Source: Changpingibacter yushuensis (GTDB lineage Bacteria; Actinomycetota; Actinomycetes; Actinomycetales; Actinomycetaceae). Taken from it: 64,000 bases of DNA. The notes under the pieces were generated by a model that worked only from the letters and a program-made list of their open reading frames with translations, was not told the DNA's origin and did not search any database. Shown here one piece after another: positions 34,471-44,008 of the stretch. Position 1 is the first letter of the stretch. Every line of letters starts with the position of its first letter. Made by a program: the position numbers and the translations under genes. The stretch covers positions 1,984,001 to 2,048,000 of the forward strand of contig NZ_CP059492.1 in assembly GCF_014041995.1 (NCBI RefSeq), written 5' to 3'.

Positions 34471-35397
34471 TCACCAAAAAGCGCGCATCGCGACGGCGTC
34501 GGCGAACTTGGCCATGTGGCTTGGATCTGCAGAGAGATAAAGGGAGCCGTCGATGAGAGAAACCTCCAGGACGTAGAACTCGTGTTCATCGTCCGGCCCA
34601 CCGCGCACCAAGTCCACGCGGTTATACAGCAGCAGTTCATCGCGGCCGGATTCGTCTGCAATATAGCTGTGTAGGGCGCTGCGGATTTCCTCACCCCAAC
34701 GCCATTCGGCTTCGGAAGCGGTGGCTGTTCCAACAACCACTTCTTCTTGAACGGTATCGCCGGCTCGGAAACGAGGATGAAGCATTGCTTGCTTGTCCAC
34801 GCGGTAGGAGGGAACGCCGTTCAAGTAAATGAGCGAGATTTCGCCACTGCGATCGATCTCTGAGAGGTAGCGCTGCACCATGACGGAGCGGCCCTTGTCC
34901 AGTTCGTGCTTCGCGTGGCGAATGGCTTCGCCGCGGGACAGGGGGTCAGTAGCTGTGTAGCGCCCGGTGCCGCGCCCGCCCGATGATACGGCTGGCTTGA
35001 CCACGAAGTCGCCGTGCGCGGGGAAACGCGTGTGCACTTGATGCTTCGAGTAATGCTCTTCCGGCTCCAACCACGTGGTGGGAATGGTGGGCAAGCCACG
35101 CTTGGCCAACTCACGCAGGTAATGCTTGTCAGAGTTCCACCTGATCACCGATGGCTGATTAAGGAGCCGCGGAACCGATGTTGCCCATTCCAGGAAGGCG
35201 GTGCGATCCTTGGCGTAATCGCGTACGGATCGCATGACGTTGAGGGACGATTTGGTCCAATCAACCGAGGGGTCACTCCAGACTTCGATCCGTGGCTCGA
35301 GGCCGCGTTCTCGCAGCGCATCGGGCAAACCGGCTTCGTCAGGATCAAGGTGCGGAAGATCGGCGCTTGTAATGAGCGTCACGATTGGAGCAGACAT
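34471..35397 (-). CDS. ATP-grasp family ligase
   Basis: 308 residues from ATG 35397; the frame is open further upstream but that part lacks conservation signs and the start fits MSAPIVTLITSADLPHL. Residues 90-300 show the ATP-grasp fold: TTWLEPEEHY, FVVKPAVSSGGRGTGRYT (phosphate-binding loop), SVMVQRYLSEIDRSGEISLI, YNRVDLVRGGPDDEHEFYVL and EVSLIDGSLYLS with metal-binding acidic residues. This matches the RimK/DcsG-like group that joins a carboxylate to an amine. The substrate is unknown and no biosynthetic genes adjoin. It reads away from the transporter gene at 35573. Confidence 0.82.
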   Translation of the reverse strand: MSAPIVTLITSADLPHLDPDEAGLPDALRERGLEPRIEVWSDPSVDWTKSSLNVMRSVRDYAKDRTAFLEWATSVPRLLNQPSVIRWNSDKHYLRELAKRGLPTIPTTWLEPEEHYSKHQVHTRFPAHGDFVVKPAVSSGGRGTGRYTATDPLSRGEAIRHAKHELDKGRSVMVQRYLSEIDRSGEISLIYLNGVPSYRVDKQAMLHPRFRAGDTVQEEVVVGTATASEAEWRWGEEIRSALHSYIADESGRDELLLYNRVDLVRGGPDDEHEFYVLEVSLIDGSLYLSADPSHMAKFADAVAMRAFW

Positions 35398-35572
35398 GTT
35401 TCCAATCTTACTGAATCCGGTGAGCATCACGCGCATTGTTCGCTCAGTATGATGGAGAATGCACAAGTTGAGGCGAACGTCTCTGGCACGCGAGCTGCCG
35501 CCATCGTACGTCTCGGCGATCGCAGCAGCATGTGAGTGCCGCATCCGTATGTCATAAAGGGACCAAGGACAA

Positions 35573-37144
35573 ATGATCGAAATCCTGGCGGATAACCCTC
35601 TTCTCACCCTGTTCATTGTTGTTGCAGGTGGCGCGATTCTGGGCGCTTTCCCATTTGGGAAGGTGAGGTTGGGAGCCGCGGGCGCCCTGTTCATTGGTCT
35701 CGCCTTATCGGCAGCTGCTCCTGAACTGGGCGACGGCATGGCAATCGTCCAGTCGCTCGGACTCGCTTTGTTTGTATATACGGTGGGCGTGGGCGCGGGT
35801 GCGGCGTTCTTTAGTCAGGTGCGCCGCCAGCTCCCGCTCATGGCTACGGCCGCGGTCTGCTCGGTGCTTGGTGCAGTGGTGACACTCCTTTTTGCGTGGC
35901 TCCTCGATGTTCCGCGAGCGCTGGCCACCGGCTTGTTTACGGGCGCCCTCACGGCCGCTCCTGCGCTCGACGCCGCCAGCCGCATCGCTGGTTCCGGTGA
36001 ACCATCGGTGGGTTATGCGTTCGGATATCCGATCGGTGTGGTGGTGGGCATCCTCGTAGTTTCGATGATTTCCGGGCGTGCCTGGCGTGGCGAAAAGGAC
36101 ACGCCTTCGCTGGTGGGCCAAGGCCTCACATCGATATCAGTGTGCGTGAATCGGCATGTCAATCTACGCAATATTCCCGAATGGCGGGAACAGCGGGTGC
36201 GTATTTCCTACCTTCACCGTGGCGACACTGTGCGTGTTGCTATTCCCGGTGAAGATTTGGAGGTCGACGACGAAGTCGTGATCGTAGGTGTGCCAGCCGA
36301 CGTAGAAGCTGCCGCACAGCATGTGGGCACTATTCTGGATATCCACTTGGCCGATGATCGAAGCAACGTTGACTTCGAACGAATTGTCGTTTCCAACCCC
36401 GACCTTGCATCGCGGACAATTGCTGAACTGAACCTGCCTGCCACCTATGGTGCGGTCGTTACCCGGGTCAAACGCGGAGACTTGGATCTCTTGGCCCGCG
36501 ACGATTTTGCATTGCAGATGGGTGACCGGGTGGCCGTCGTGGTACCACGGGACCAACTGGATGCGGTCCAAGACTTCTTTGGAGATTCGGAACGGCAGGT
36601 CTCTGAGATCGACGCTCTGGGACTCGGCTTAGGGTTGGTCTTGGGAATGTTCCTTGGGACCGTTACGTTACCGATGCCCGGTGGTGCGCAGTTCTCGCTC
36701 GGGCCAGCGGCAGGGCCATTGATCGTTGGAATGATGTTGGGCGCGCTACGCAAGACGGGCCCGATCATTTGGACGCTACCTGAAGCAGCCAACCTGACCA
36801 TCCGCCAGCTCGGGCTGCTGCTCTTCTTGGCAGGACTCGGGTTGACGGCAGGGCCCAAGTTCGCCTCGGTCCTGACATCGTCGATGGCGTGGCGGGCAGG
36901 GCTCCTCGCGCTGGTGGTGGCCCTCGTTTCTTGCTTGGGCGTTGTGGTAGCCGGGAAGTGGATCAATAAGCTCTCAGCGCCGCGAACCGCAGGCGGCGTG
37001 GCGGGTTTCCTCGGTCAGCCGGCAGTATTGTATGCGGCCGAATCCAAGGTGGCCGATGAACGGATCTCTTCGGCATATGCGGCGCTATTTGCCTTTTCGA
37101 TCGTCGTAAAGATCATCCTAGTTCCACTCGTCTGGAATCTCTGA
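35573..37144 (+). CDS. AspT/YidE-family transporter with RCK_C domain
   Basis: 523 residues. Two membrane blocks (about 1-170 and 345-523) flank a cytoplasmic region with TrkA_C/RCK_C-like sequence (GDTVRVAIPGEDLEVDDEVV, GDLDLLARDDFALQMGDRVA). Each block carries the glycine-rich AspT duplication signature (ALFVYTVGVGAGAAFFS; LLFLAGLGLTAGPKFASVLT). This is the aspartate-alanine antiporter/YidE-YbjL superfamily; the actual substrate is not predictable. ATG 35573 with GGACAA upstream, reading divergently from the ATP-grasp gene. Intact and of the expected length. Confidence 0.85.
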   Translation: MIEILADNPLLTLFIVVAGGAILGAFPFGKVRLGAAGALFIGLALSAAAPELGDGMAIVQSLGLALFVYTVGVGAGAAFFSQVRRQLPLMATAAVCSVLGAVVTLLFAWLLDVPRALATGLFTGALTAAPALDAASRIAGSGEPSVGYAFGYPIGVVVGILVVSMISGRAWRGEKDTPSLVGQGLTSISVCVNRHVNLRNIPEWREQRVRISYLHRGDTVRVAIPGEDLEVDDEVVIVGVPADVEAAAQHVGTILDIHLADDRSNVDFERIVVSNPDLASRTIAELNLPATYGAVVTRVKRGDLDLLARDDFALQMGDRVAVVVPRDQLDAVQDFFGDSERQVSEIDALGLGLGLVLGMFLGTVTLPMPGGAQFSLGPAAGPLIVGMMLGALRKTGPIIWTLPEAANLTIRQLGLLLFLAGLGLTAGPKFASVLTSSMAWRAGLLALVVALVSCLGVVVAGKWINKLSAPRTAGGVAGFLGQPAVLYAAESKVADERISSAYAALFAFSIVVKIILVPLVWNL

Positions 37145-37328
37145 GCGCCCACGTGAGCCAGAGATCGCTGCCTCATCCATGCGCTTAGGCGGGCCGGCTT
37201 CTCTCCAGAAGACGATCCCGCCCATTCACTCTTGATACAGGCGCAGTTACGCTGCGCCAAACAGCGCAAACTGTGCGAAATGCTCACCAAAAGGCGTGCG
37301 TCCGGCACCCAAGAAAGCTAAGGCTCCA

Positions 37329-38264
37329 TCAAAGAGCTTGGTCCTCACCGATGGGCTTCGCCGGTCCAAGCGAGTACCCCGAACGCCATATGTAGACGGC
37401 AGCGATGATCAGTGAACCGCCAAGTGCGACCGCCCACCACGGGAATCCGGGTAGATCCGATGTCGCCTGAGCCGCGGTAACATCTTGAAGCGGCGTGGGC
37501 GAAATCCGCTCCCCCGTAACAAGGATTCGATGGCTGTTGATCCCCAGAGGAGTACAGGTGACGAGCGTGACGAGGTCACGATCAGGATCCGCGAGGATCT
37601 CTTTGGTTTCCGACGGCTCAATCACTTGGAACTCAATGACCTTGTAGGTGAGAACTTGATCTAGGACCGAAATAGTGAAGGTATCCCCCACTTTCGCTTG
37701 ATCCAAATGCGTGAACAACGTAGCGGAAGGCAGCCCGCGATGAGCTGTGAGAACCGAACGTGTCCCCACCCCACCTACTGGCAGTGACGTGCCTTCCAAA
37801 TGCCCGACCCCTATCGCAAGAGTCTCATCACTCGTGCCATGGTAGATCGGCAGATCAATGTCCAGCGCAGAGTACTGCAGTCTGCCCATGAATCCGTGGT
37901 CCGCATTGTTAAGCAGATCATCGTAGGTGAACCCGAGGGCGGTTGAATCACCTTGGCCCGTAGCTAACCGTTCGTTCGCCCGGTAGACTGCACCGGAAGC
38001 GAGCGCATCGTTGTAAGCGTGGGCGAGCGAAAGCTCATTGTCACGATAAGAGGCGTCATCGTATGGAGGGCTTTCCAGCGCCTCCTGGGCAAGTTCTGTT
38101 ACCCGCGACTGTTCTTTCTGTGAGAACCACGAAGCGGCATGAGGATAGAGAAACAAACCCACACCGGCCAGGATTACGAGGCAAGCCACGAATGGTAGCC
38201 ACGGGAATCTCCATGTCCGATCCTTGTGAACAGTATTGCCGGTTGTGGCCGTATCGACACTCAT
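37329..38264 (-). CDS. Class C (pilus) sortase
   Basis: 311 residues from ATG 38264 (GGAAGG ribosome binding site). N-terminal helix FPWLPFVACLVILAGVGLFL, sortase barrel with the catalytic His in LTAHRGLPSATLF, catalytic Cys in LVTLVTCTPLGINSHRILVT with the downstream Arg, and a C-terminal membrane helix (WWAVALGGSLIIAAVYIW), the double-anchor arrangement of class C enzymes. The DLPIYHGTSDETLAIGVGHL lid-side segment is also typical. It polymerises pilins through the LPLTG threonine onto a pilin lysine. Last gene of the pilus operon, 87 bases after the major pilin. Confidence 0.92.
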   Translation of the reverse strand: MSVDTATTGNTVHKDRTWRFPWLPFVACLVILAGVGLFLYPHAASWFSQKEQSRVTELAQEALESPPYDDASYRDNELSLAHAYNDALASGAVYRANERLATGQGDSTALGFTYDDLLNNADHGFMGRLQYSALDIDLPIYHGTSDETLAIGVGHLEGTSLPVGGVGTRSVLTAHRGLPSATLFTHLDQAKVGDTFTISVLDQVLTYKVIEFQVIEPSETKEILADPDRDLVTLVTCTPLGINSHRILVTGERISPTPLQDVTAAQATSDLPGFPWWAVALGGSLIIAAVYIWRSGYSLGPAKPIGEDQAL

Positions 38265-38351
38265 CGCTCTGCCTTCCAAGTCAGTTTATGAGACTGGCGG
38301 CGGTACCTTCGGCACCGCCGCCAGCTCATGTCAGTTCGCTAAGGGATGGCT

Positions 38352-39842
38352 TCAGGACATTGAGTTACGACGACGACGGGATGCCGCGATCGCTCCTCCA
38401 CCCACAACCACCAGGAGGAGGCCGCCGATGGTCATGGCGGCCGTTCCCTGCGCGCCGGTCAAAGGAAGGTCTGGGCCATCGGTCTTGTAGTTGACTACCG
38501 TCACTTCCCTCACTGCGGCCGTGCCAACCGAGATAGTGACCTTTTGCCCGGCTGCGGAGGCGGTGTGGCCTGCCGGAGCCTTTGTCTCATATAGGCAGTA
38601 GTCCTTCGTGGGGGCAGTTAGAGGTGTATTGGAGTTCGCGATCCACAGCCCGAGCACGTTAGTTGGCGTTACACCAGCCCACTGCACAACACCATTTGCA
38701 TCGGATACTCCCGTGGCAATCGCGCCAGTAGTGGGTGCGGTTGCTTCACACTGGCCACCTGCATTAGGCAAGTACACCGTGAACTCTGCGTCCTTGAGGT
38801 ACTTGACAGGCGACGAGTTATCGGCCTTGAGGACCTTCAACTGGCCCCAGTAGGTGTACGGGACTGGCCCGCCGGGAACCGTCGTGCCGTTGAATGTGCT
38901 CGAGTAATCGTCATTGGGGATCGCACCGTCACCTACAGATGTGACCGTTGTGACCAGATCAATGGTGATTGTGCCGCCCTGAGCTGCATCAAGCAACTCC
39001 CTGCCATCATCGTTGAACGTCCATGTGAGACCCGTTGGGTCGAACACGTAGTTCGTTGCCGAAATCGTATTGTCATTGATCTTCACAACGGACGATGAAT
39101 AGGCAAGCCGCGGGTCTAGGACATCCTTGACAACTGCTTCGGTGAACTCTTCATCGTTGTTCAACGTTGGAACTGGCACCGTCAAGGTCCACGTGACGGT
39201 ACTGCCAATCACTAGGGCTGATGGTTGTTCAGCGATGACCTTGGATGGCGCGTCCATTACCTGGTTCTTGGGGTCGGCCACAACGTTGTAGTTCCAGCCA
39301 TCGGCAGTTTCACCCGCGGAAGTTGGGATTGAGACGTAGAAGTTAGGAACCTTCGAAACAATGTTGTTTCCGCCATTGTCTCCAGTCTCTACAACGTAGT
39401 AGATACCAACTGGCAAGTCGAAGACTACTTGACCGTCTACTGTCTCATCAACGTATGTTGTGGTTGTGGGGCAGAAGTCGCCAGTGGGCGCTGCTGGTGC
39501 TGAATCGAACAAGTCCGTGAGGCCGGCCCACTGGGAGTCGACCGTCAGATCAATCGGGGTACACACTCCCGCAACCAATCGTCCAACCCGGGTCACCGTG
39601 AATTCGACTCCGTCCATGAGGTCATCCGGGTCCGGAGTGGCGGTGTGGCCTCCCGAGTACTTATTAATTGTCAGAGTTCCAGCTGTTGGAGCCCCAGGCT
39701 GCCCGGGCGCGACGTTGGAGGCGACTGCCTTGTCACCCTCGTCGGCCGAAGCGACTCCCATGGCTAGTGCGCCGGTCACTGCGACGGCGATAGCACCTAC
39801 GCCTGCAGCAAACCGCTGCAGCCTAGTTCTGTTCGTGGACAT
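38352..39842 (-). CDS. Major pilin, SpaH/FimP-like, LPLTG-anchored
   Basis: 496 residues. Signal peptide 1-33 (AVAVTGALAMGVASA). A pilin-type motif is seen in WNYNVVADPKN, where the Lys would accept the sortase link. The isopeptide-type middle domain includes VTWTLTVPVPTLNNDEEFTE; a later Cna_B/SpaA-like domain carries YLKDAEFTVYLPNAGGQ and YCLYETKAPAGH (E-box). The cell-wall sorting signal is LPLTG, a hydrophobic helix and RRRRNSMS. ATG 39842 has an AGGAAAA ribosome binding site. Encoded between the large adhesin and the class C sortase, so it is the shaft of the pilus. Confidence 0.92.
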   Translation of the reverse strand: MSTNRTRLQRFAAGVGAIAVAVTGALAMGVASADEGDKAVASNVAPGQPGAPTAGTLTINKYSGGHTATPDPDDLMDGVEFTVTRVGRLVAGVCTPIDLTVDSQWAGLTDLFDSAPAAPTGDFCPTTTTYVDETVDGQVVFDLPVGIYYVVETGDNGGNNIVSKVPNFYVSIPTSAGETADGWNYNVVADPKNQVMDAPSKVIAEQPSALVIGSTVTWTLTVPVPTLNNDEEFTEAVVKDVLDPRLAYSSSVVKINDNTISATNYVFDPTGLTWTFNDDGRELLDAAQGGTITIDLVTTVTSVGDGAIPNDDYSSTFNGTTVPGGPVPYTYWGQLKVLKADNSSPVKYLKDAEFTVYLPNAGGQCEATAPTTGAIATGVSDANGVVQWAGVTPTNVLGLWIANSNTPLTAPTKDYCLYETKAPAGHTASAAGQKVTISVGTAAVREVTVVNYKTDGPDLPLTGAQGTAAMTIGGLLLVVVGGGAIAASRRRRNSMS

Positions 39843-39963
39843 GTGTTTTCCTTTCTTACCTCAGCCGCCTGTGCGGCTGAGCTGAGAACGAGACTCGTTG
39901 GATTGGCAAGCTATGCAAGATCGCCGTCATGTGGTGATCTGAAGAAGGTTGGGTCTGGAAGGA

Positions 39964-42900
39964 TCAAACCTGCGAACGGCGATTGCGGCGGCGCACGAGG
40001 CCCATACCACCCAGCCCCATCACGACGACGAGAGCTCCACCGATGAAGAATGCGTCACGTCCGATTCCGCCCGAGAGGGGCAGGTCCGGACCGTTAATCG
40101 GAAGGTTGACAATTGGTTCAAGCGTGAGATCGAGGGAACCTTCCCCGATCGTGAAGTTGACTGGATCAGCCGGGTAGTAGCCCGCCGGTGCCCTTGTTTC
40201 AGTCAGGGTGTATTCGCCCCACAAGAGGTTCTCCATGCGGAACTGCCCTGCCACGGGATCCTTGTCTGGCCCGGCACACGGAGCACCTGTGCAATCAAGG
40301 ACTGCGACAGTCTCACCCGAAGCACCCGGCCCCTTCACTGACCATTCAGAGCCACTAAGCGTGATGCCCTCGCCGTCGACCTTGGTCCACGTGACAGAAC
40401 CCAGAACGCGAGTCGTCTTATTCGTGACTGTGATGATCTTGAGCGGAGTGGTGTTGACTGCAGCTACAGACGTACCAAGGTCTGCATCACCGTCCCACAC
40501 ATATGACGGGTCCCCAGCAACAGGAGAACCGGGGCGAACCTCAGTAGCTACAGAACACGTGGCGCCAAGTGGAATCGCATCTGCGTTGGTTGATGTCCAC
40601 GTGGCACCCGCGGCGATCTGGCCCCAGGTTCCTGTCTTGACTTCATTACCAAGGCTGCACGTCCACGTACCCGTGAACGTCATTCCGCTGTCGACAGTGC
40701 TGCTTACCGGCACGAACTTCGTCACGGAGAAGTTGCCATAGATCCGCTTGGCCTTGTTTGTGACAGTTACTGTGCCAGTTTGGTTGGAAGAAATAGGGAC
40801 TGCGGCACTCGCGGAGTAGGTATCCCATTCGTACGAGGTGTTCGGCAATCCGCCGCTGCCCGTAGGCTGATTCTCAGTGGCTGAACAAGTTGCTCCGGCC
40901 GGAATAGCGTTGGCCGCTGGCGATCCCGCCGCGGGTGTAAGCGTCGCCGCACCCGTGCCGGTCCTTGTCCATGTTCCGGTTGCAACGACCTGGCCAGAGA
41001 TGAGGCAGCTGTAGTCTCCCGTGAAAACCGTAGAGTTGCCTGAACCTGACGGCACCGAGTTGTCAAAAGCCTTCATGATGGCAAAGGTTCCAGGTGACGC
41101 CTTGTTGACGTAGGTACAGTCAAGTACGTCTCCAGGTCCAACACCAGTAATAGGAGCGGATGTCACTGAACTGAGCGAAACCGTGGATTCGTCGCCGTTT
41201 GCCTTTGTAATGTCACATTGGCCGGAGACGAACTGATACCCATCACTAGGTTGCTCAGAGACAACTACCGAAGCTCGTCCTGTGGCTGCACCAAATGTGT
41301 AGCTCCACGTGGCCGTTCCCGAACTGTTTGTTGCCTGCGTGGTAGCACTTGGCTCACCAGAGACAGTCCCGGTGGTTGCCGATGCCACAGACCCCACGAT
41401 CCAGCCACTGCGTGGTGACGTGGTTCCGTCATTCGCCTGAATCAACTTGTTCACGTGCACAGTGGCAACCAGAGGAGAGTTTGTGAATTGGCAGAGAACT
41501 GCAGCACCCGTGGCCGGAATGGTCACAGTTCCACTACTACCCGTGCCGTTGGCACCGCTGATGGCCACCCCATCAACCGTGCACTGCCATTGAGCGGCGT
41601 ACTTACTCAAAGACGATACCGATCCGCTTGTCATGACCTCCGAGAAGGTCAGAGTCACGCCCCGCGCGGTCGGGAGAGGTCCAATCCGCTGAGTCTGTAC
41701 ACCCGTAGATGCACCAGAGGTTTCGGCCGTACCAAGATCGGTGCTGCCCTGCCGAAGCGTTAACTTGAATTGGTCACTCGGATCGACTCTTCCGTTGACG
41801 ACCTTTTCGACTTCGATGGTCGCCGGTGACGAGCACGAGGCCAGATCCGTTCCGGAGTAAGTTCCACTCGTAATCGCGTTGGTACTGCCCGTCCAGTTGG
41901 GCATCGTGTATGAATAGACAGTGTTATTGGTCCCCAGATAACCCCTGCCACTAGCATCAAAGGTGACCCCGTTGACGTTTGACTCAGTGGTGAAACTCGC
42001 TGACTGAGAAGCTGTTATCCGCCCCCCTGTCGCCGAGCCTAGATCCGAAGCAGTCAGGCTATAGACAGTAGTCGTGTCTCCGCTTCCTCTGACAACAAAC
42101 AGGTTTCCCTGTGAGTCAAAAGCCATGTCGCCGTTCTGGGCTGTAGCCGTTGATCCTGTCGGAAAGTAGCCCACATACTGAACACTTGTGCCCACAAGCT
42201 TCCACAGATGGAACTGCGAGCCGTTACTTGTGAACCCTCCGAAGTAGTAGACGCTCGTATTGAGGTCCACTGCTCCGGTAACAAGTCCGTTTCCCAGGTT
42301 GGTGTCATACGCCGACGTAACGGAAGCCCATGCCCCTGTCGCGGTATTGAACTTGTAGATCGTCGCGTTATCCGCCTGATTTCCTGACCTGTTGTACCCA
42401 TAGATTGGGTCGCCGCCACGGCCGATGCCGAGGCCATTAAAGCTGTTGGCACCAGAAACGCTGGAGCCTATGTTTGTCACTACACCAGCCGGGGTGATCT
42501 GTTGGATCTGACCTGATGAACTGACGCCATACACATATCCCGAACTGCACTGTGCGGCGTAACTTCCGTTCTGGCCCACGAGGATGGAGCTGAATCCGTG
42601 AACACGGTTATTCCACTGACCGGCGCTTGGCGAGTTCGAGTTGCCGGAGATCGTATCCCAATCGTCCCCCGCTGTGAAGCTGTAGCTTGCCGGTGGTGTT
42701 TCTTGACGAATCCGATACCTATTTGAGTCGGAAATTCGATGGGAGCCGATCCACATCACGGCAAACTCACCGGGATCAGTGTCCACATCCGCGCCGCTGT
42801 AGCCAGCTTGACCTGTGTTGTCCAGCACCGATATCGAAGATCCCCAATTGGTGCGTCCCGCGCGCGGGCCCTGCAATGTCACCGTAGCTCCACCGACCTT

Positions 42901-43404
42901 TGTGCCGCTGGACGTCTGGACATTCCAGTACACATAGGGAGCAGTCAAGCCTGAACCATCCGGGCCTGCGAGCAACGGAGTAATTGCCACGTCGTCTGAC
43001 GTGATAAGCGCGTCACTGCTTGAGAGGTCTGATTCGCTGTCTGGCGGTGCCGCGGTAACTTGATCTGGCTCTGCGGCCGTGGTGCTCTGCGTACCTGATG
43101 GCGTCGGCGAAGCTGTGGCCGTCGACGTGGGGGCCGTGGTTGGAGTTGTGGTTGGAGTCGTAACTTCCGGCGCCGCAGTTGTAGTTGTGGTGGATTGCGG
43201 TGTTGGTGAAGTGGTGGCATCTTCAGATCCCTCAGAATCTGCATCCTGCACAGAAAGCTCAGAGGATGCCGCAGAGTCCTCTGCAGCAGCGACAGTTGAT
43301 GTTGCGTCCACTCCGAACGCAGGAACCATGGACGCTATAAGGCCGATCAACATGCCGAACGCCACAGCAAATGCTAAAAGTCGAGATTTGCGCAAATTGT
43401 GCAT
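39964..43404 (-). CDS. Large LPLSG-anchored pilus adhesin/tip protein
   Basis: 1146 residues from ATG 43404 (GGGAGGTGAG ribosome binding site; a GTG four codons earlier overlaps that site). Signal peptide 1-35, then a Thr/Pro/Ser-rich stretch (about 50-110). Residues about 140-530 contain repeated short YxFNTATGAW and DSQGNLFVVRGSGDTTTVYS type segments, suggesting a beta-propeller-like adhesive head. Residues about 540-1000 hold tandem DUF5979-like repeats, each with (T/S)C...GATCSxxE and TVTNK. Residues about 1010-1100 form a SpaA-like prealbumin domain with the E-box ETRAPAGYYP, followed by LPLSG, a membrane helix and RRRNRRSQV. First gene of the pilus operon and probably its tip. Confidence 0.88.
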   Translation of the reverse strand: MHNLRKSRLLAFAVAFGMLIGLIASMVPAFGVDATSTVAAAEDSAASSELSVQDADSEGSEDATTSPTPQSTTTTTAAPEVTTPTTTPTTAPTSTATASPTPSGTQSTTAAEPDQVTAAPPDSESDLSSSDALITSDDVAITPLLAGPDGSGLTAPYVYWNVQTSSGTKVGGATVTLQGPRAGRTNWGSSISVLDNTGQAGYSGADVDTDPGEFAVMWIGSHRISDSNRYRIRQETPPASYSFTAGDDWDTISGNSNSPSAGQWNNRVHGFSSILVGQNGSYAAQCSSGYVYGVSSSGQIQQITPAGVVTNIGSSVSGANSFNGLGIGRGGDPIYGYNRSGNQADNATIYKFNTATGAWASVTSAYDTNLGNGLVTGAVDLNTSVYYFGGFTSNGSQFHLWKLVGTSVQYVGYFPTGSTATAQNGDMAFDSQGNLFVVRGSGDTTTVYSLTASDLGSATGGRITASQSASFTTESNVNGVTFDASGRGYLGTNNTVYSYTMPNWTGSTNAITSGTYSGTDLASCSSPATIEVEKVVNGRVDPSDQFKLTLRQGSTDLGTAETSGASTGVQTQRIGPLPTARGVTLTFSEVMTSGSVSSLSKYAAQWQCTVDGVAISGANGTGSSGTVTIPATGAAVLCQFTNSPLVATVHVNKLIQANDGTTSPRSGWIVGSVASATTGTVSGEPSATTQATNSSGTATWSYTFGAATGRASVVVSEQPSDGYQFVSGQCDITKANGDESTVSLSSVTSAPITGVGPGDVLDCTYVNKASPGTFAIMKAFDNSVPSGSGNSTVFTGDYSCLISGQVVATGTWTRTGTGAATLTPAAGSPAANAIPAGATCSATENQPTGSGGLPNTSYEWDTYSASAAVPISSNQTGTVTVTNKAKRIYGNFSVTKFVPVSSTVDSGMTFTGTWTCSLGNEVKTGTWGQIAAGATWTSTNADAIPLGATCSVATEVRPGSPVAGDPSYVWDGDADLGTSVAAVNTTPLKIITVTNKTTRVLGSVTWTKVDGEGITLSGSEWSVKGPGASGETVAVLDCTGAPCAGPDKDPVAGQFRMENLLWGEYTLTETRAPAGYYPADPVNFTIGEGSLDLTLEPIVNLPINGPDLPLSGGIGRDAFFIGGALVVVMGLGGMGLVRRRNRRSQV

Positions 43405-43900
43405 TCTGGTTCTCACCTCCCAGAATAAATCGTTGATAACGTGAAGAGACTCACGCCACTATTGATTCACACTTTAGCTGTAACACTTCGATAACTCGAC
43501 AGTCAGATTGTAACGATCTCATATCTTGTCAGTTTGGTAGATCTTTCCACTAATCACGTTACTGTAGTGTTTTCTTCACCCCGAGGTACAATTTGAGCAG
43601 CTCATTGACTGATATATGCCACATTTGTAACAAGATCTTTTCTTCGCCAATTCTGCCTTTTCTCACGAGTTTGACAGCATTTCACAAGGGGAGCCTGACC
43701 TTAATGGTACCGGTACAGATCCAGCCTGAAGGGTCGTTCGCGTTGCTACAATATGAACCAAATCGAGAACATGAGAGTCAGAGTTTGCAACGAAATGGGA
43801 CTGCACCGTCCCATAATCGGCCCACTCAGAACCCTGACTGACACCTCGAGGAGGCGCCCCAAGCTCTTCCGTTCGTGAACAGAGTTGCACCTACATGCAG
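43405..43900. other. Upstream region of the pilus operon
   Basis: AT-rich relative to its surroundings, with several near-consensus sigma-70-like hexamers (for example GTTGATAACGTGAAG and TTGTAACGATCTCATATCTTG) that could drive the pilus genes leftward. A plus-strand frame (43593-43841) has no ribosome binding site or protein-like pattern, so I do not call it. The long leader leaves room for regulator binding. Confidence 0.4.
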
Positions 43901-43926
43901 AACGCCTGGCTTTTCAGCCAGGCGTT
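43901..43926. terminator. Hairpin, 10-bp stem
   Basis: AACGCCTGGC-ttttca-GCCAGGCGTT, followed by T on the plus strand. Almost the same hairpin (one base pair changed, same loop) recurs at 45472-45499 behind tRNA-Lys, on the other side of the IS insertion. Confidence 0.7.
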
Positions 43927-44008
43927 TCATGGTCAGTGCGTTACCCAGGAAGAGAACCTTGGATCCACATTCTCAGGACGGAAGCTACGCAGCGGTCAGT
44001 TCGACCCC

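Noticed and set aside
43593-43841. 82-codon frame upstream of the pilus genes
   Set aside because: No ribosome binding site, no family pattern, in a likely promoter region.
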